DNA of 64,000 nt from Chrysopilus asiliformis (GCA_964034945.1 OZ035963.1:32767644-32831643); one strand, 5' to 3'. Numbered from the stretch's first letter, positions 10,815-23,255 are shown. The notes: generated by a model not told the origin, from the sequence alone. Program-made: numbers and translations.

Positions 10815-12178
10815 GGAAAAACAAGCTTGTTAGAGGATATACGTCCTAAAATTTTACGAAACACTGATCTCTACTACAGTACGAATATGAGTACATGATA
10901 TTTAATAAATAGATTACTACATGATTATAGGTAAAATTGTGAAAGTAAAACTATAGCTGCGAGTCTAAAGCGACTGGAACTTCCAATTTCGTATGTTTGT
11001 GCACTTAATCGAGTGGAAATGAAGAAAAGCTCTTTAGGATGGAGTGTGTTGTTTGTTTATGTAAATGTTGGCCTATTTAATTTTTAACAGGAGTTTGTAT
11101 TTGTCTCTGAAAACAGCCATCTTTCGGGGAAATCATCATCTCCGTTGTTGTCTGTATTACAGTAAACAGGCACAATCTGTGCGGTACCCTTCCCCCTCCC
11201 ATCCTCTTCTTTGCACCGTTTTATATTTCGATGTTTTTCTTTTGCGTCTTTTTCTCTGCGAGCAAAAAAACCCAGCTTCTTATATACCTTCAATTCAGTT
11301 CAAGTACCCTATAAGCGAAAACACGAAAACATTTAATATATGGTGGGTTTCGTCCTTTTTTGGTATGAATTTAGAATTTTCGCTTTATTTAAACTAAATC
11401 CATTACCTTTTTTTATATATATATAATACATATTATTTCATTTAGCATGCCTATACTACACATATTTAGTAAAATTTATTTGGTACAACTCTTTAATAAA
11501 ACGAAAATTCCCTATTGGTAGTGGCAGTTACGAATTTTATGAGTGACTACGAATATATTTTGGTTATTTTTGAATATTTTATAAAATCGTTTTAACAAAC
11601 CATTACGTCAAAGTTAACCATTGGCGTGTTAAACACGATAAATTAGAATTTATTTAAGCGAACGTACAATTCAAGTGAGGATAACATAATTTTTTAATCA
11701 TCCACTTAAATGGAGTTCTAAGTTTATAACGTGGCGGTAAAATCTTATTAACCCACACATGGCCATATGAACTGTGCCGTTGATGTTACGGAAATGTTTG
11801 TGTGAAATTACGTCTAGATGTAAAATTAAGATATTTGATAGAAAAAAAAATAAAAATTTATGTCGAAAAGTACGAAACTTCAGCATCTATGCTCAATTAC
11901 TACACATGGTTTACACAGAATGCGAATAAAATGCCAACATTTCTCAAAAAGAAAACTTAGTTGTGACCGTCAATAACTTCTCTACGTTTGAATTGCGAAA
12001 AACACTAAAAACATTTTTTTAAGTTTGAGAAAATCACTATCTTATCAAAAAGAAGTCCGAGTTTGTCACTTATTTAAACATTGCTAATTTTAAAGCCCAA
12101 CAAATAACAAAACTATTGTAGAATATGACTATTTGTTTATGTATGCATTCACAGTATCTTGCTCAGTGTCAAGAGGTA
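10815..12178. other. No recognisable gene
   Basis: AT-rich DNA with a short TA microsatellite near 11417-11430 and a pyrimidine-rich patch near 11190-11215. ORFs here lack domain or splice support. Confidence 0.5.
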
Positions 12179-13092
12179 GGGTCAGGTAGGGTGAAGTGGT
12201 CCACGTTTTTATGATTAGTCATAAAATGGTCAAAACTTGGAATTTTTGCATGATAAAATAGTCAAATCGCAAGCGCAGGACCTAAGCTAACTTTCTGCAC
12301 TCACAGATTGCCAACTTTTTGACATTAAATTTAATTTTTAGGCATTTATCGAAAACTTTGATTTTTCGATTTTTTCAAAATGGTAGGGAGAAGTGGTCCA
12401 CCCTCAAAAACTTTCCAGAAATCGCATAAACATAAAATTAAATGACAAATAAAAGTATAATCATGAAGTTTGATCAAAAATATGGTTTATTCGAAAGTAA
12501 CAAATGAGCATTTGGTCTGTTTTGGTGTTGATTTCTTCGGTGTAGTTGTTAAGCGTCGTTTTCCGACGACTTGTTCTGCTACTCTAATACAGCTCGATTT
12601 TTGGGAGAAGTTATAATCGAGCTTCGCATCGATTTTCGGCCACGATTTGAAACACTTAAAATAACTCATAAAAAAACTTGAAAGCACGAAATATGACATT
12701 GACAGGGTGGACCACTTCTCCCTACCGACGCTATTTTGTGGGGAATGACGCTGCTTTAACAATTGTGAAAAAAATTGCAGAAATTCAGTGGATTTACAAA
12801 GTTCATAATGTAAACAACATTTTAGATTAATTAGCTTATTGAAATTGATGAAGAATTCGTCAAAATGTTGTTGAATGGGAATACTTGCGAAAACTTTCAA
12901 CAATGTTTTTTTTTTGGCATTGGGCTGTGAGAGTGAGTAAATATACGTCTGCACACTTCAATGACTAATAAAAAACAAGCAGTCATCAAGAGCAACCGAT
13001 GAGAGTTGCATATTCTGTTCTAATGTCACTGTTACTAACAAAAATGGTGGTGGACCACTTCTCCCTACGGACCACTTCACCCTACCCGACCC
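12179..13092. mobile_element. TA-flanked transposon, GGGTCAGGTAGGGTGAAG termini (copy 1)
   Basis: The left end GGGTCAGGTAGGGTGAAGTG and the right end, in inverse GGGTCGGGTAGGGTGAAGTG, are flanked by TA (12177-12178, 13093-13094). This is the target duplication of the Tc1/mariner/pogo group. The 20-bp motif GGTAGGGAGAAGTGGTCCAC recurs inside in direct and inverted orientation (near 12383, 12706 and 13050). A second copy is at 30289-31222. It is non-autonomous. Confidence 0.85.
12487..12954 (-). CDS. Hypothetical 155-codon ORF inside the TA-flanked transposon
   Basis: This minus-strand frame starts MQTYIYSLSQPNAKKKTLLK and ends PKKSTPKQTKCSFVTFE. The second transposon copy keeps the first ~100 codons (30776-31084) with a three-base and a longer indel, then stops early. 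The frame runs through an internal copy of the terminal-repeat motif (read as GREKWST). No domain is recognised. The conservation may only reflect repeat homology, so coding status is doubtful. Confidence 0.2.
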   Translation of the reverse strand: MQTYIYSLSQPNAKKKTLLKVFASIPIQQHFDEFFINFNKLINLKCCLHYELCKSTEFLQFFSQLLKQRHSPQNSVGREKWSTLSMSYFVLSSFFMSYFKCFKSWPKIDAKLDYNFSQKSSCIRVAEQVVGKRRLTTTPKKSTPKQTKCSFVTFE

Positions 13093-13094
13093 TA

Positions 13095-15060
13095 GTTAAA
13101 AGCCTTTGACCTAAGTCAGGATGAACAGAATAAGTCAAAATGTATCCGTACTAAATACAGGACGCTGGACATATCTGAATTAATCTTTAGATAACGGAGG
13201 TGGCCCCGAAGCGGATCACGAAGAATTCGAAATCAAAACCTATGATTTTAATGGGAAAAACAATTTTTTTTAAACAAAAATAAGCTTTTAAAAAGCACTA
13301 AAAATTAAAAAAAACATTATGTAGGTAGCCTTAGAAGCGATTAAGCAAGTGCAATACTAAATAAAACTTTTTTTAAAAAGTTAAAACGCCTTTTTCATGA
13401 TTCCATACTTTTTGATACAGTCCTTATTTTTATACCCGTATAGTGAAACTAAAGGGTAACTCTACCTGTGTTCAAAATTTCATTGAAGTCGGTTGAACCG
13501 TTTTTTGAGATTCATCCAGTCAGAAATTCCTTACAGTTATATAAGATGTAAGACAGTAAAAGGTACGAAAAAAATCGATTTGTTCTTTAAACCAGAAAAA
13601 GGGAGTACCTGACAAAATCAATATGAAACAAATTCCAATATTTTTTGCTTTTTGGAACCTGAATTGGCATCGGATAACACAACTACGTAAGAAAAATCAT
13701 TCAATTGTTTAGATACACATCAGGCATTTTTGGAGAAACTTTGTGGAAGAATAACGTGATTAATCAACCTAATTATGTCATTTACAATTTTAAGACTTAG
13801 TTATAGTCTTCAATGATCTCTTTTTGAAGTTATAGAAATGAATTTAATAATCGTTGGAAATTCCGAAAATTAAATTTGTCATTATTTGACAGCAATGGTA
13901 TTTACTCCAATTGGTTAAATCTTTTTCCTCCATTACATCCGGTTCGCCCGGGTGAAGGGAAAGTGGGAAAGGAATGTGCAAACAATAATTTTAATGTGAA
14001 CACGTCTTCATGTCACTTAACTCGATGTTACATTAGCCTTTCGTGCGTACACTCCTGCATCCATTCTAAAGGGACACGGCTTTTCCTCAAGTTTTCTAGG
14101 GTCCTTTTCGTATTCTTAATAAACAATTTCAAGCTGGAAGAGTATCTTCTCACGTACTTCCTGTCCAGTTTTTGCTAGATGGTTAATTAAAATTCTGAGG
14201 TAGTTCTCTTGCTTATAATAACCTCTAACTTTGACTAGTTAACTAATTAAACATAATTTTTTGCTCTTTGAAAACAATATACAATTATGAAGCTCTAATA
14301 TATATTTTATATTTACTAACATTGTGTGTAAAATTGAAACTTTAGGCAACATCATGCAAAATTAAAACCTATACATATATTTATATCAAATTAACGTTTT
14401 TCCTATTTATAAATGTTTGCCCCATATTTTTACACTGATTTAAATTAGTCGTTTGAATGCGGTAATTCCAGGAAAACGATTGGATAGAGTTTCATGAAAG
14501 TTCGTAGTTAACTTCATAATACACTGTTTTTTATTTTTTTTATATCGAAAAAATTATTAAGACAAAAAGTGTTTAGAATATGATTTTACATAACTCTCCC
14601 ATTCATTAAACTGTATTCAGACTACTCCTTCCTCCCCTATACAAATAAAGATTTTCTTACGATTTTCCCAAATGGTATTTTAACAAGAATTACAATTTTA
14701 CATACTATTTTTGAAAAGAACAGTTGAGGATAAAATGGGAAAGAGAAAAAGCAAAAAGGTTAGTGGTGCCAGCTAGTGGCGTATCAAAGAAGGGAACATG
14801 ATTTTGGGGCGGCAAATTTCAATCCATCATTATTTTTTATATATCGCTTTTATTTCTGATACACAGCGCCCAAAAAATTATTATTTATTATTAGTAAATT
14901 TTTTTTAAATAAAAGCTTTTTTAAAAAAAAAATTTTATTTATTTTTTTTAAACCTTTTTAGTCATTACGTATTTGATTAGTATGACTGAAGATTCAAAAT
15001 GACGTCTGTCTTTCACCACGTTTGCTTATACTTTTTAGTCTTGGAATATATGTATGTATA
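13095..15060. other. No recognisable gene; degenerate mini-me-like fragment near 13431-13560
   Basis: TTTTTATACCCGTATAGTGA near 13431 matches the start of the mini-me-type elements, but similarity soon fades and there is no GTCY array. The rest is AT-rich with no supportable gene. Confidence 0.5.
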
Positions 15061-15425
15061 TCCTTGCTTTTGAGATATTCTTACGAACTTTTTGACTTCA
15101 AAATCTGATTCATCGGACCCGAAGACCCCCGAATGAGATTTTCCCCGGAAAAAATGGGGAAAAGGACCTTGCATTATCCTTACAAAGTTCTTAACGCCAG
15201 AATCGGATACAGCGACCCCAAAAAGTCACGGATGAGGTTTTTCTGGAAAATTTGAAGAAAATTATAATCACGTTAAACTTACAGGACTTCCTGTTATCCT
15301 TAAAGACTTCGTAAATTCAGGATGGGAGTCAGCCACTCCAAAAACGTCCAGATGAGATTTTTCACGAAAATTAGAGGATCAGAATAATCACGTTATCCTT
15401 ACAGAACCTTCCGTTACATTTTTCG
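15061..15425 (+). repeat. Degenerate tandem repeat, ~125-bp unit, three copies
   Basis: Units share the order: a CAGAATCGGATACAGCGACC-type motif, a GATGAGATTTTTC-type motif, then a TTATCCTTACAGGACCTTCC-type motif. Starts fall near 15100, 15210 and 15320. The same family occurs at 58065-58470 and, inverted, near 58980-59160. Confidence 0.7.
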
Positions 15426-16260
15426 AGCACTCCTGAGTCGATTGCAGCATTATTACAAAAATGTTTTGCCATCTGTCAGACAGGCTGTCAGTCTGTGCAC
15501 AAGATTTCTCAAAAACTTACAGAGCTAGAGACATGAAATTTCACAGGCATGCTTGGTCCTGGGAATCGGACAATCCTATCCACTTTTGGTGGAAATCCGC
15601 TAACCGGAAGTAACCAAAATGGCGGCTTTATAGAAATCGCAATTTTGTTTTTCGAGATTTACTCCGAAGCTACGCGTTTTTCGGTAGTCTTATGTATGGT
15701 AATGGTTGGACACAATAAAATTTCCTACATTTTTGTCTTTTACTAGAACTGTGTATCACAAGCCGTTAACGAGATATACCGTTATTTATAAAAAAAAATC
15801 CGTCTTTGGCGATTATCTCGAAAAATAACGGTTTTTCGCTGGTTGTATGTACCAGATAAGTTAATGAGATTGGCATTCTCCGCAATTTTGTTATTGGATT
15901 AATTTGATTAAAATGTTGAAGATTTTTGCCAATTGCTTGTAAACTAACGGTAAAAATATTTGAACGAAGAACTAAAGGTATTAAAATTCATTGAATTTTT
16001 GACTTTTACCGTAAATCGATATCTGTTACCCTTATCGAGATATTTCAGATTTTGTAAAAAAACATTCACGTTTTTTATATAAACAAAAATTTTATTCGAT
16101 GGGTTATAGTGTACTCGTAAATTGCGCAAAAACGTAGATTTTGTATAAGATAGCCATGTGCTGCTCACATCAGATAGTTTACAATTGCGTTTATCGTAAA
16201 TAGCAAGGCTATAAATAGTTAAACAATCAAAATCGAACCATTTCTTCTCCCCTTTCAAAT
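15426..16260 (+). repeat. Mini-me-like dispersed repeat (family 3), uninterrupted copy
   Basis: Contains CTGTCAGACAGGCTGTCAGT, then AGAGCTAGAGACATGAAATT, GGAAATCCGCTAACCGGAAG and TTTGTCTTTTACTAGAACTG. The same order is found in inverse at 21990-27790, where it is split by two transposons, and partially at 32440-32790. This copy therefore gives the empty-site sequence for those insertions. Confidence 0.75.
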
Positions 16261-16274
16261 AGGATTTTTTAAAT

Positions 16275-16332
16275 AAAAATATTGTCTGTCCTCATATAGA
16301 GTACTTGACGATTGGCTCCTGGCAATTGTTGT
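16275..16332 (-). repeat. End fragment of mini-me-like family 2
   Basis: In inverse it matches GACGATTTG/AATCGTCAAATACTCTATA and the following GACAGACAA block at 48800-48850 and 59305-59340. Confidence 0.55.
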
Positions 16333-16888
16333 TTTCCTAATGTTCAATGAAGGAAATTCGTATTAAAAGGAATGGATGTCAATTGCGGCAGAATGCGCCG
16401 GAGTCGGAGCCTGAGATTTAAAGGAAAGTCGTGTCGATTTAAGTGTCAAACAGTGTTGCGGTTGTCTAGATACAATTTATCTAGATAATCTTCTAGATAA
16501 AAAAAATGTTATCTTTATCTTATCTAGATAACACCCCAAAAAAGTTATCTTTATCTTATCTAGATAAAGGAAAATCCCATTTATCTAGAGATAATCGTTA
16601 CCACCGAAAATCAAAAAATTAAATCTGAAAAAATGCTGAAACGAAATTGTTTTCTGCATACTTATGAAAACCTAAGAACTTTTTTTAAGAACCGTTTTAC
16701 ACTTGGCAACAGTTTTTGTTTATGGGCAAGAGAAGCGAAGTGTCACTCCTTCCATCGCTTCTCTTGCACATAAATAAAATTATTTGCCAGCAACCGTTGC
16801 CAAGTGTAAACCAGGCTATTGAAACTGCATTTTAAATTGGAAATCAACAAAAAAAGAAAAACAAATAATTTTGTGCAATTTATTTTTT

Positions 16889-17055
16889 TATACCAGTATG
16901 ATGAAACCAAAGGGTATATTAGATTTGCCTTACCGTTTGTAACGTCAAGATCCCGTCATCACACACAAAAACGAATTACACCAGTGTGTTTAGAATGATA
17001 AAAATAATTAATTTCTGCATGTCCGTCCGTCCGTCCGTCCGTCTGTCTGTCCGTC

Positions 17056-17086
<31 letters not shown>

Positions 17087-17518
17087 GGCGCGGATTGCGG
17101 GCGCACGGATTGAGCTACAGACTTGAAATTTTGCACAGGTCCGTTTTTCGTAAAATGCGAGGCTAAGTTAGTTAATGGGGAAAAATTGACCATTAGGGGG
17201 GTACCCCCCATACGAACGAAAACGTTTTTTGCGAACATCTCAAAAACGGTGCATCTTATTAAAAAAGTCCAAGAACAAAAGTTATTTAGGATATGATTCT
17301 ACATACATCAAAATCCGGTTGGAATGAATTTCAAAAAATCTTACTTCAAAGTAAGATTTTTTAAAATTTATTCCAATCGGATCTTGATGTATGTCATTGA
17401 CTTCAATGTGGAATTTTGATACAACTGTTCGCCGTTCACTTAAACTTCGCACAATGCCATATCACCATATGGGTTTTCAATAATTGCCAGATTTGCAATT
17501 ATAGCTTTTGTTATGTTT
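16889..17518 (+). mobile_element. Mini-me-type element, copy 1
   Basis: Starts TATACCAGTATGATGAAACC, carries CCGTTTGTAACGTCAAGATC, a (GTCY)n array at about 17022-17090 and GAGCTACAGACTTGAAATTT, and ends CATTATAGCTTTTGTTATG-like after an ATAATTGCCAGATTTGCAAT palindrome. Mini-me elements of Diptera are known for a conserved core next to GTCY microsatellites. Non-coding; the ORF over the array (17008-17238, minus) is spurious. Confidence 0.8.
17302..17395. repeat. Long hairpin, ~46-bp arms, inside mini-me copy 1
   Basis: ACATACATCAAAATCCGGTT through CAAAAAATCTTACTT is followed after three bases by its near-perfect inverse. The other mini-me copies have only one arm, so this is a local inverted duplication. 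Confidence 0.85.
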
Positions 17519-17707
17519 AGTACGTAATTTTGAATTTTGTGCAACGTTAAGGTAGAAATACACGACGAGAGACTTTGGTCTCTTAGACCAAAAATTTCGC
17601 CTCTGCATACAAAGAGACCTGTGTATACACTTCGGAGACCGGGGATTTGTCTCCAAGTATCAAGTCTCTAGGGTCTCTGGGAGACTTAAGTTTCTTGCCG
17701 TGTAGCT

Positions 17708-18883
17708 CAGTGATGCTATATCGAGGGGAATTCCCCTTTTTGCGGGGAATTTGAGTATAAAAATTGTTAATAGGGGAAAAGGGGAAAACGCTTCAAAACG
17801 AGGGGAAAATCTTCGCCTTTCAAGTAAACCCTAAATACTTTTAAAAAATTACGGAAAAGTAGAAGTACAAATAATTAAAAACAATTACAATCCAATTCCA
17901 AGCTTAGGCAAAGGTAAAGAGTGAAGGAAATACCCTTATTTATGCATTTTCCACTTTATAATGATCTTATTGCAATAGTAAAGTACACCCCAATCTTTTA
18001 AACGAAAGCACTTTAAAATGGCTTTGGAATCTACGTTTAACCGATTTTTCAGTGTACTTTTTAACAGCTTTGAAAAAAGCACATTAAAAAGTACCATTTC
18101 TCATGTTATGCAAAGTAATTACTTTAAATTATTTTAAAAGATTTTGATGGAAAGTAGTTTCCATGAAAGTTCATTGACACATATTTTTTGTTCGTTTTTC
18201 GGATTTCTTAAATATATTTTCAATAGAAATATTTTCAATTGCCAATCAGCAGAAGTGCTTTGTTTAAATTATGTAAAAATCAATTAAATCGGTAATTTCT
18301 TGGTCATCTTTAAAATTTGGCTTAATGTACATACTAATTTCGACGAATATTCACCAGAAGAATGCATGGACCAGTGGCAAAGTGCCCGGAATACAAAAAT
18401 CGAGTTTCAGTCGCGACTTAATTTCGTTTTCTGCCATTTTTTGATATTTTTATATTTTTTAAATTCGAAATATGGAAATAATTTTTACCGAATTTAAGGA
18501 GGACAGGATCATTTTAAGCTCAAAAGCAAAGGAACTACCTTGATTTATACATTTGTGACTTGCTTTGATTATTATCCAATTGTGAATCCCGACTTCTTTT
18601 CAAATTTTTTTTTGACGTTTGGTTGGAGACCCGTCACGTTGTTATCGGGAATACAATTAACGAGTATTTTGTTAAAGCTTTACAAAATATAAAATTATTT
18701 CCTAATTTGTGTATTTTTCTCCTAAAAGACTAACATGAGTCCAAATGACAATAATTTTTGGTTTTAATACATGAATTCTTTATTTAAAGAAAAACGAGGG
18801 GAATTTCGTCATTGAAAAAGGGGAAAAAGGGGGATTTCGTCATTTGGAAAGGGGAATTTCACTAAAGGTACATAGCATCACTG
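17708..18883. mobile_element. hAT MITE, target duplication GTGTAGCT
   Basis: Ends CAGTGATGCTA and TAGCATCACTG are exact inverses. The 8-bp flanks GTGTAGCT (17700-17707 and 18884-18891) are identical. GGGGAATT/GAGGGGAAA motifs are enriched at both ends. No transposase; the internal ORF 18300-18497 is not credible. Confidence 0.9.
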
Positions 18884-18942
18884 GTGTAGCTACTAATGAG
18901 AGAGTCTCTTTAATGCGTCTCCGGTCTTCAAAACGTTTTGAT

Positions 18943-19588
18943 CAGGGTTGGGACTTTAGTACCAATGTACTAGATCTAGTACCTTTTTGACTCATTTAGT
19001 ACCCTAGTACCACAGCCCATGAATCTGGTACCTTTTAATGGTTTATATAAAAAATGATTTTATCTGAATTTATAGCTTCCTTTAAAAAGCCATCACTTTT
19101 TTATGTATTAAGAAAAGAAGTACTATTTTAAATGATCCCGCCACAACTTTTTAAGTAAAGACTACTGAATTCGTGTTATTATGGGAGATATGAAAATCAA
19201 TCGTAGGCCATGGAAATATGATTTATATTAGCAATAGCTCAAAATACTTCTCGAAATTTCAGTTTTTAGACGGAGTTTATACAAAAATTTAAAATTGAAA
19301 TAAAAGCGAAAATTTAAAACTAATACATCTAGACAATTTTTATTGGTTTTGAGTGTTTTTTGATCGAGAACGGTTATATTTACAGCGCAAAAGTCAATCC
19401 ATATGAGTTAAGGATTTTTTTTTCTAAAATTACGAGATTTAGATTTTGCTTGACTCCTGTGTAATAAGCATAAAAAAACGATTTTGGTTGCAGGATAGTT
19501 AAAAAAAATCTAGTACCACATTATCTCAATCTAGTACCCTTTTTGGGCAAAAATAGTACCTTTTACACATCCTCAAGTCCCAACCCTG
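18943..19588. mobile_element. hAT MITE derived from the 25570-26940 element, target duplication GTTTTGAT
   Basis: Termini CAGGGTTGGGACTTTAGTAC and AAGTCCCAACCCTG match the transposase-bearing element at 25570-26940, as do the inner blocks with CTAGATCTAGTACC and AATAGTACCTTTTACACATC. Identical 8-bp flanks GTTTTGAT lie at 18935-18942 and 19589-19596. The transposase region is deleted, so this is a non-autonomous derivative. Confidence 0.92.
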
Positions 19589-20249
19589 GTTTTGATATCT
19601 ATTTCTTGGTCTCCGGAGACGACTTTTGACATTTCAGGAAATTGTTTTGTGGGAACGAGAATTTGTTTCGTTGTTTTGAGATTAAAGGTCAGTTTTTATG
19701 AAGAAAAAAACTGTTTTTACTTATTTTAAATTTTAGATTAGTGATATTGTTGTTATGCTTGGAGACGAGATACCTGCTTTGTGTATGCACTCCAGATACT
19801 TTGCTTTTAGAGACTTTTTAGTAAACGTCTCCGGAGATCTATTTTTTGATCTCCAGACTTAAATGTCTGTGATCGTGTATACACTTTGGAGATTTTTGCC
19901 TTTTGTACCCTGGAGACCAGAGACCAAAGTCTCTCGTTGTGTATTTCTAGCTTTAAAATAAATATTTATCTAAAAATTATCTTAATAATTTGGCTTTTTA
20001 ACTTATCTTATATATCATCTTTCAAATTTTCATTTTCTATTATCTTATCTAGATAAACATTACGAGCATTTATCTTTATCTTAGCTAGATAAAAAAAATA
20101 ATTATCTGGCCGCAGCACTGGTGACAAGTCTGTCAGAATCGGGGTATTTTTGTATAAACAAGTCTATCAGAATCGGGGTGTTTTTGTGTTTTTGTAAGAA
20201 CGATGCACGAAAATGCCCCTTGACTAATTTTTGGGTTTCACATTCGTTG

Positions 20250-20349
20250 TACCTGGATTGGAAAGGTAATTTACTCTAGTTTCATTGACATAAGCTCTTT
20301 TTGGCGGGGAACTGCAGGGGGATGGCCAATTACCTTTCCAATCCAGGTA
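20250..20349. repeat. Foldback with perfect 22-bp inverted arms
   Basis: TACCTGGATTGGAAAGGTAA plus TT at 20250-20271 is repeated exactly in inverse at 20328-20349 around a 56-bp loop. A shorter relative with the same GGTAATTTA...GCCAATTACC order lies at 36515-36570, suggesting a small hairpin MITE family. Confidence 0.85.
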
Positions 20350-21989
20350 CCCCAACTGGTTTAATAGTTAGCCCGGGGCATAAAAAACGTCGAATCCTGT
20401 ATGGTTCTTTAAGTACACAAAAATATAAATTTTATTTCCCCCGCACCCATTTCAATTTTTTTTACATTATAATCAAGACACTCAAAATTCTTTTGGTATG
20501 TTTAGCTTTTCTAAAATCCTAAGTACATTTTCAATAAAAATTCTACAAGAATCAAGTAAATTGAACTAAAATATGTACATTTATATAAAGAAACATTTTA
20601 ACACGCGAATATTTAACAACTTCATGACGGATATCAGCAACCCCAAAGAACAACAAAAATTTCACGGCAATATCTTTTTGTAACCGACCCCAACAAAAAC
20701 GAAAACAATCGATTCCCATGTAACCCTACCTATACTACTGTTGTAATCCATTGGTATGTACGTGTATGTACAAATTTACAAATGGATATTGAACTGTATC
20801 TATAATAGTATGGTTGATATCTTAGCAATATCCTGAATTAGCTTCCTGGAAAACAATTTCAATATATTCAATATGGTGAAATGTTGTAGTGTCTGGTATC
20901 TGTACTGTACATTTGTATATACACATTTATAGTCTACACTTGTATACACCGGGTAAAAACTTCAAAATTGAAACCAGGACAAGAAAGGCCTACCCGTTTT
21001 ATTGTTCCCAGGTGGATTTAGGTTTTTACGATTAAGAGATGAGCCAACAACGGGGGGTGCTAGAAACAAGTGGCAAACAGCGATTTTACTTAGGCACCCC
21101 AAATATTCATGGTCTGGTGGGGCCGGGTAGACGAACAGATTCGTTTCGAGATTGAATTGACTTGTCAGATGGTTAGCGTTCACACCTCTACAGCAATATA
21201 AAAGGCACATTTTTTCGCTTGGGCATTTCCTTACCTTTTCGAGATCCCTATAATAAATCGCTGGTGAGAACTAAACAAAAGTTACACAAAATAAACTTTC
21301 AGATGTATGTTTAATGTAAAAAATAACCGTAAGAATACTTAAATTCCTCTAGGTATCATGTGAAATCTTTCTTCCACCGATTCTGAATTTTGTATTAAAT
21401 TTATAATACATCTACACGGTAAAAGTTTTTCGGTTACATTTTAATCTTTTTGGTATTGTATACAGTTCCACACCGAAAAAAATATTTAAATTTAAATCTC
21501 GCAAAAGATTATTATTTCTTCAATCTGTTTTTTATTAAAACGTAATCCAAAGAAATTATTGATTTTAATACTTTTTTTTATTAAAATTTAATGCAACCGC
21601 ATTATTTTTTCAATGCATTTTTGTAGTACAATGTAATGCAAATGCGCTATTTAGAAAAAAATATTTCATTCAAATTTAATATTATTATTAAATGCTGAAA
21701 CACATAGGACTTCAAAGTTGACTGTGATTGCGACTGCGACTGCGGCGTCAAGTTTGACGTTGAAAAATTCAGCCACCAGGTATTTACATGGGGTGACACA
21801 CATGTAGGGATGCAACATCGTTCATAAAACCTCGATATATCGAAAATCGATGTATTTTAAGGCGACATCAATGTCAAAAAACATCGTCCTGAAAACATCG
21901 ATACCTCGATGTTTTCCCGATGTTTTGAAAAAGTTGAATTTAATAAATAATTTAGTCACCTGGCGGATGCTCTACTGTGGGTGGAGTGC
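20350..21989. other. No recognisable gene; possible degenerate hAT-like end near 21812
   Basis: A minus-strand frame at 20962-21210 has no recognised domain. GGATGCAACATCG near 21812 followed by ATCGATGTTTT repeats resembles a hAT MITE end, but I found no matching right end or target duplication. A CACGGTAAAAG motif near 21416 resembles a CAC-type terminus without a partner. Confidence 0.45.
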
Positions 21990-22272
21990 ACTCAGGTGGA
22001 ATTAACATGGATTTAATTCTTCTTATACGTTGAACCACCAAAAACCCGTTAGTTTTCGAGATATTCGCAAAAAACTATTTTTTTTAAATACCGGCATATC
22101 TTAATAACGGCTTGAGACGAAGTTCTAGTAAAAGACATAAATGTAGCAAATTTTATTGTCTCCAAGTTTTGTAATACATAAGACTACTACTACTGGAAAA
22201 TGGTTAGTTTCGGAATAAATCGCAAAAAACGAAATCGTAGTTTTTAAAAAGCCGCCGATTTGGTTACTTCCG

Positions 22273-23255
22273 CACAGAAAGAAATAATTTTGTATTATTT
22301 ACAAAATGGGTTTTGTTAAGCCTAACAAAAAGAAATTCGTAAATATTACTGAAATTTTGTATATACTACGAAAAAATTAACCAATATTTTTTCGTATAGT
22401 TATAAAATTTGTTAATATTACGAAGTCTCATTAGCCGCTGTAAGCATCCAATTCCCTGCTGTTAATGTTTGGATGCCTGCAGCAGGTAATTAGACTACTA
22501 GTAGAACTGCGCCACACTTGTGCATGACGAAAAAATGGCGACGATTTTGTTAGTCTATTCGTCAGTTCTAAAAACTCGATTTTAAAGCGATTCCAATAAT
22601 TTTTCATAAAACTGATGCAAAAAATCAGTTTTGGGAAAGCATTTCTTAGTTTAGACATAAGTTGGAATGCTTTTTTGAAAAATTTATTATGCCCATTTTT
22701 TCAGATTTCGATAATTTTTTCCCATTTTCGAAAAATACTAAACGGGAATAGTATTTTTTCGAGGTAACACAACAACATTCGTCGAGAGAATTAATTCGTT
22801 TGAAGTTTTTGTAAGAAAAATCATTCAAAATAAATTATTTTCATTTCGCATCATATTGGCCGTCATAAAACATTTCCTCCATACGAATATTCAATATAGA
22901 AACTATCAGAAACAAACAAGCATCTCTTAATTTTTAAAGTCATCACACTAAAACAATTTCCGCTCATTAGTTGCATATATTAAATTCTATGAACAAACAC
23001 TAAGCAAGAAACAGAAAGAGATTTCATATCAACAAGAGAGATTTGTTTTTGTAATATTTACAAAATATTTGTAATATTTACAAAATATTTGTAATATTAA
23101 CAAAATTTTTGGGAAAACGAAATACAAAAATACAAAAACTTAACAAAATTGACATCGTACCATTAACAAAATATTTTGTCGGCCCATGGGGGACAAATGA
23201 TTTCGTTATATTAACAAACGTTTTCGTGATATTTACATACTTTTTATTTTCTGTG
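22273..23255. mobile_element. CAC-ended MITE, 2-bp target duplication CG
   Basis: Ends are CACAGAAA and TTTCTGTG. Comparison with the uninterrupted copy near 15590 shows the target was TTCCGGTT with CG duplicated (22271-22272, 23256-23257). The right end contains a short tandem of TTTGTAATATTTACAAAA (23046-23106). The CAC...GTG ends and 2-bp duplication group it with the CACTA-like set (inference). Confidence 0.75.

Larger units (their letters stand above)
17551..19952. mobile_element. TTAA-flanked element, GTAGAAATACACGACGAG termini
   Basis: The left GGTAGAAATACACGACGAGA and the right end, in inverse AGCTAGAAATACACAACGAG, extend into GACTTTGGTCTC for a ~30-bp terminal inverted repeat. TTAA lies on both sides (17547-17550, 19953-19956), suggesting a piggyBac-type MITE, although TTAA is common in AT-rich DNA. 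GGAGAC/GTCTCC motifs recur inside. Two hAT MITEs (17708-18883 and 18943-19588) sit within it, leaving ~560 bp of its own sequence. Confidence 0.7.
16451..20120. mobile_element. Outer hAT-type element carrying several nested insertions
   Basis: The left end CAGTGTTGCGG and the right end CCGCAGCACTG are hAT-style inverted termini. The flanks GTGTCAAA and GTGACAAG agree at 6 of 8 positions, as expected for an older 8-bp target duplication. Both subterminal zones are full of TCTAGATAA/TTATCTAGA and TTATCTTTATCT repeats (16470-16590 and 19960-20110). About 0.6 kb is its own sequence. The rest is the mini-me copy at 16889-17518 and the TTAA-flanked element at 17551-19952. Confidence 0.75.

Noticed and set aside
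20962..21210. 82-codon minus-strand ORF
   Set aside because: No domain, no splice-consistent continuation and no second copy in the window.
21770..21990. hAT MITE suggested by GGATGCAACATCG and ATCGATG repeats
   Set aside because: No matching right terminus or 8-bp duplication could be found.
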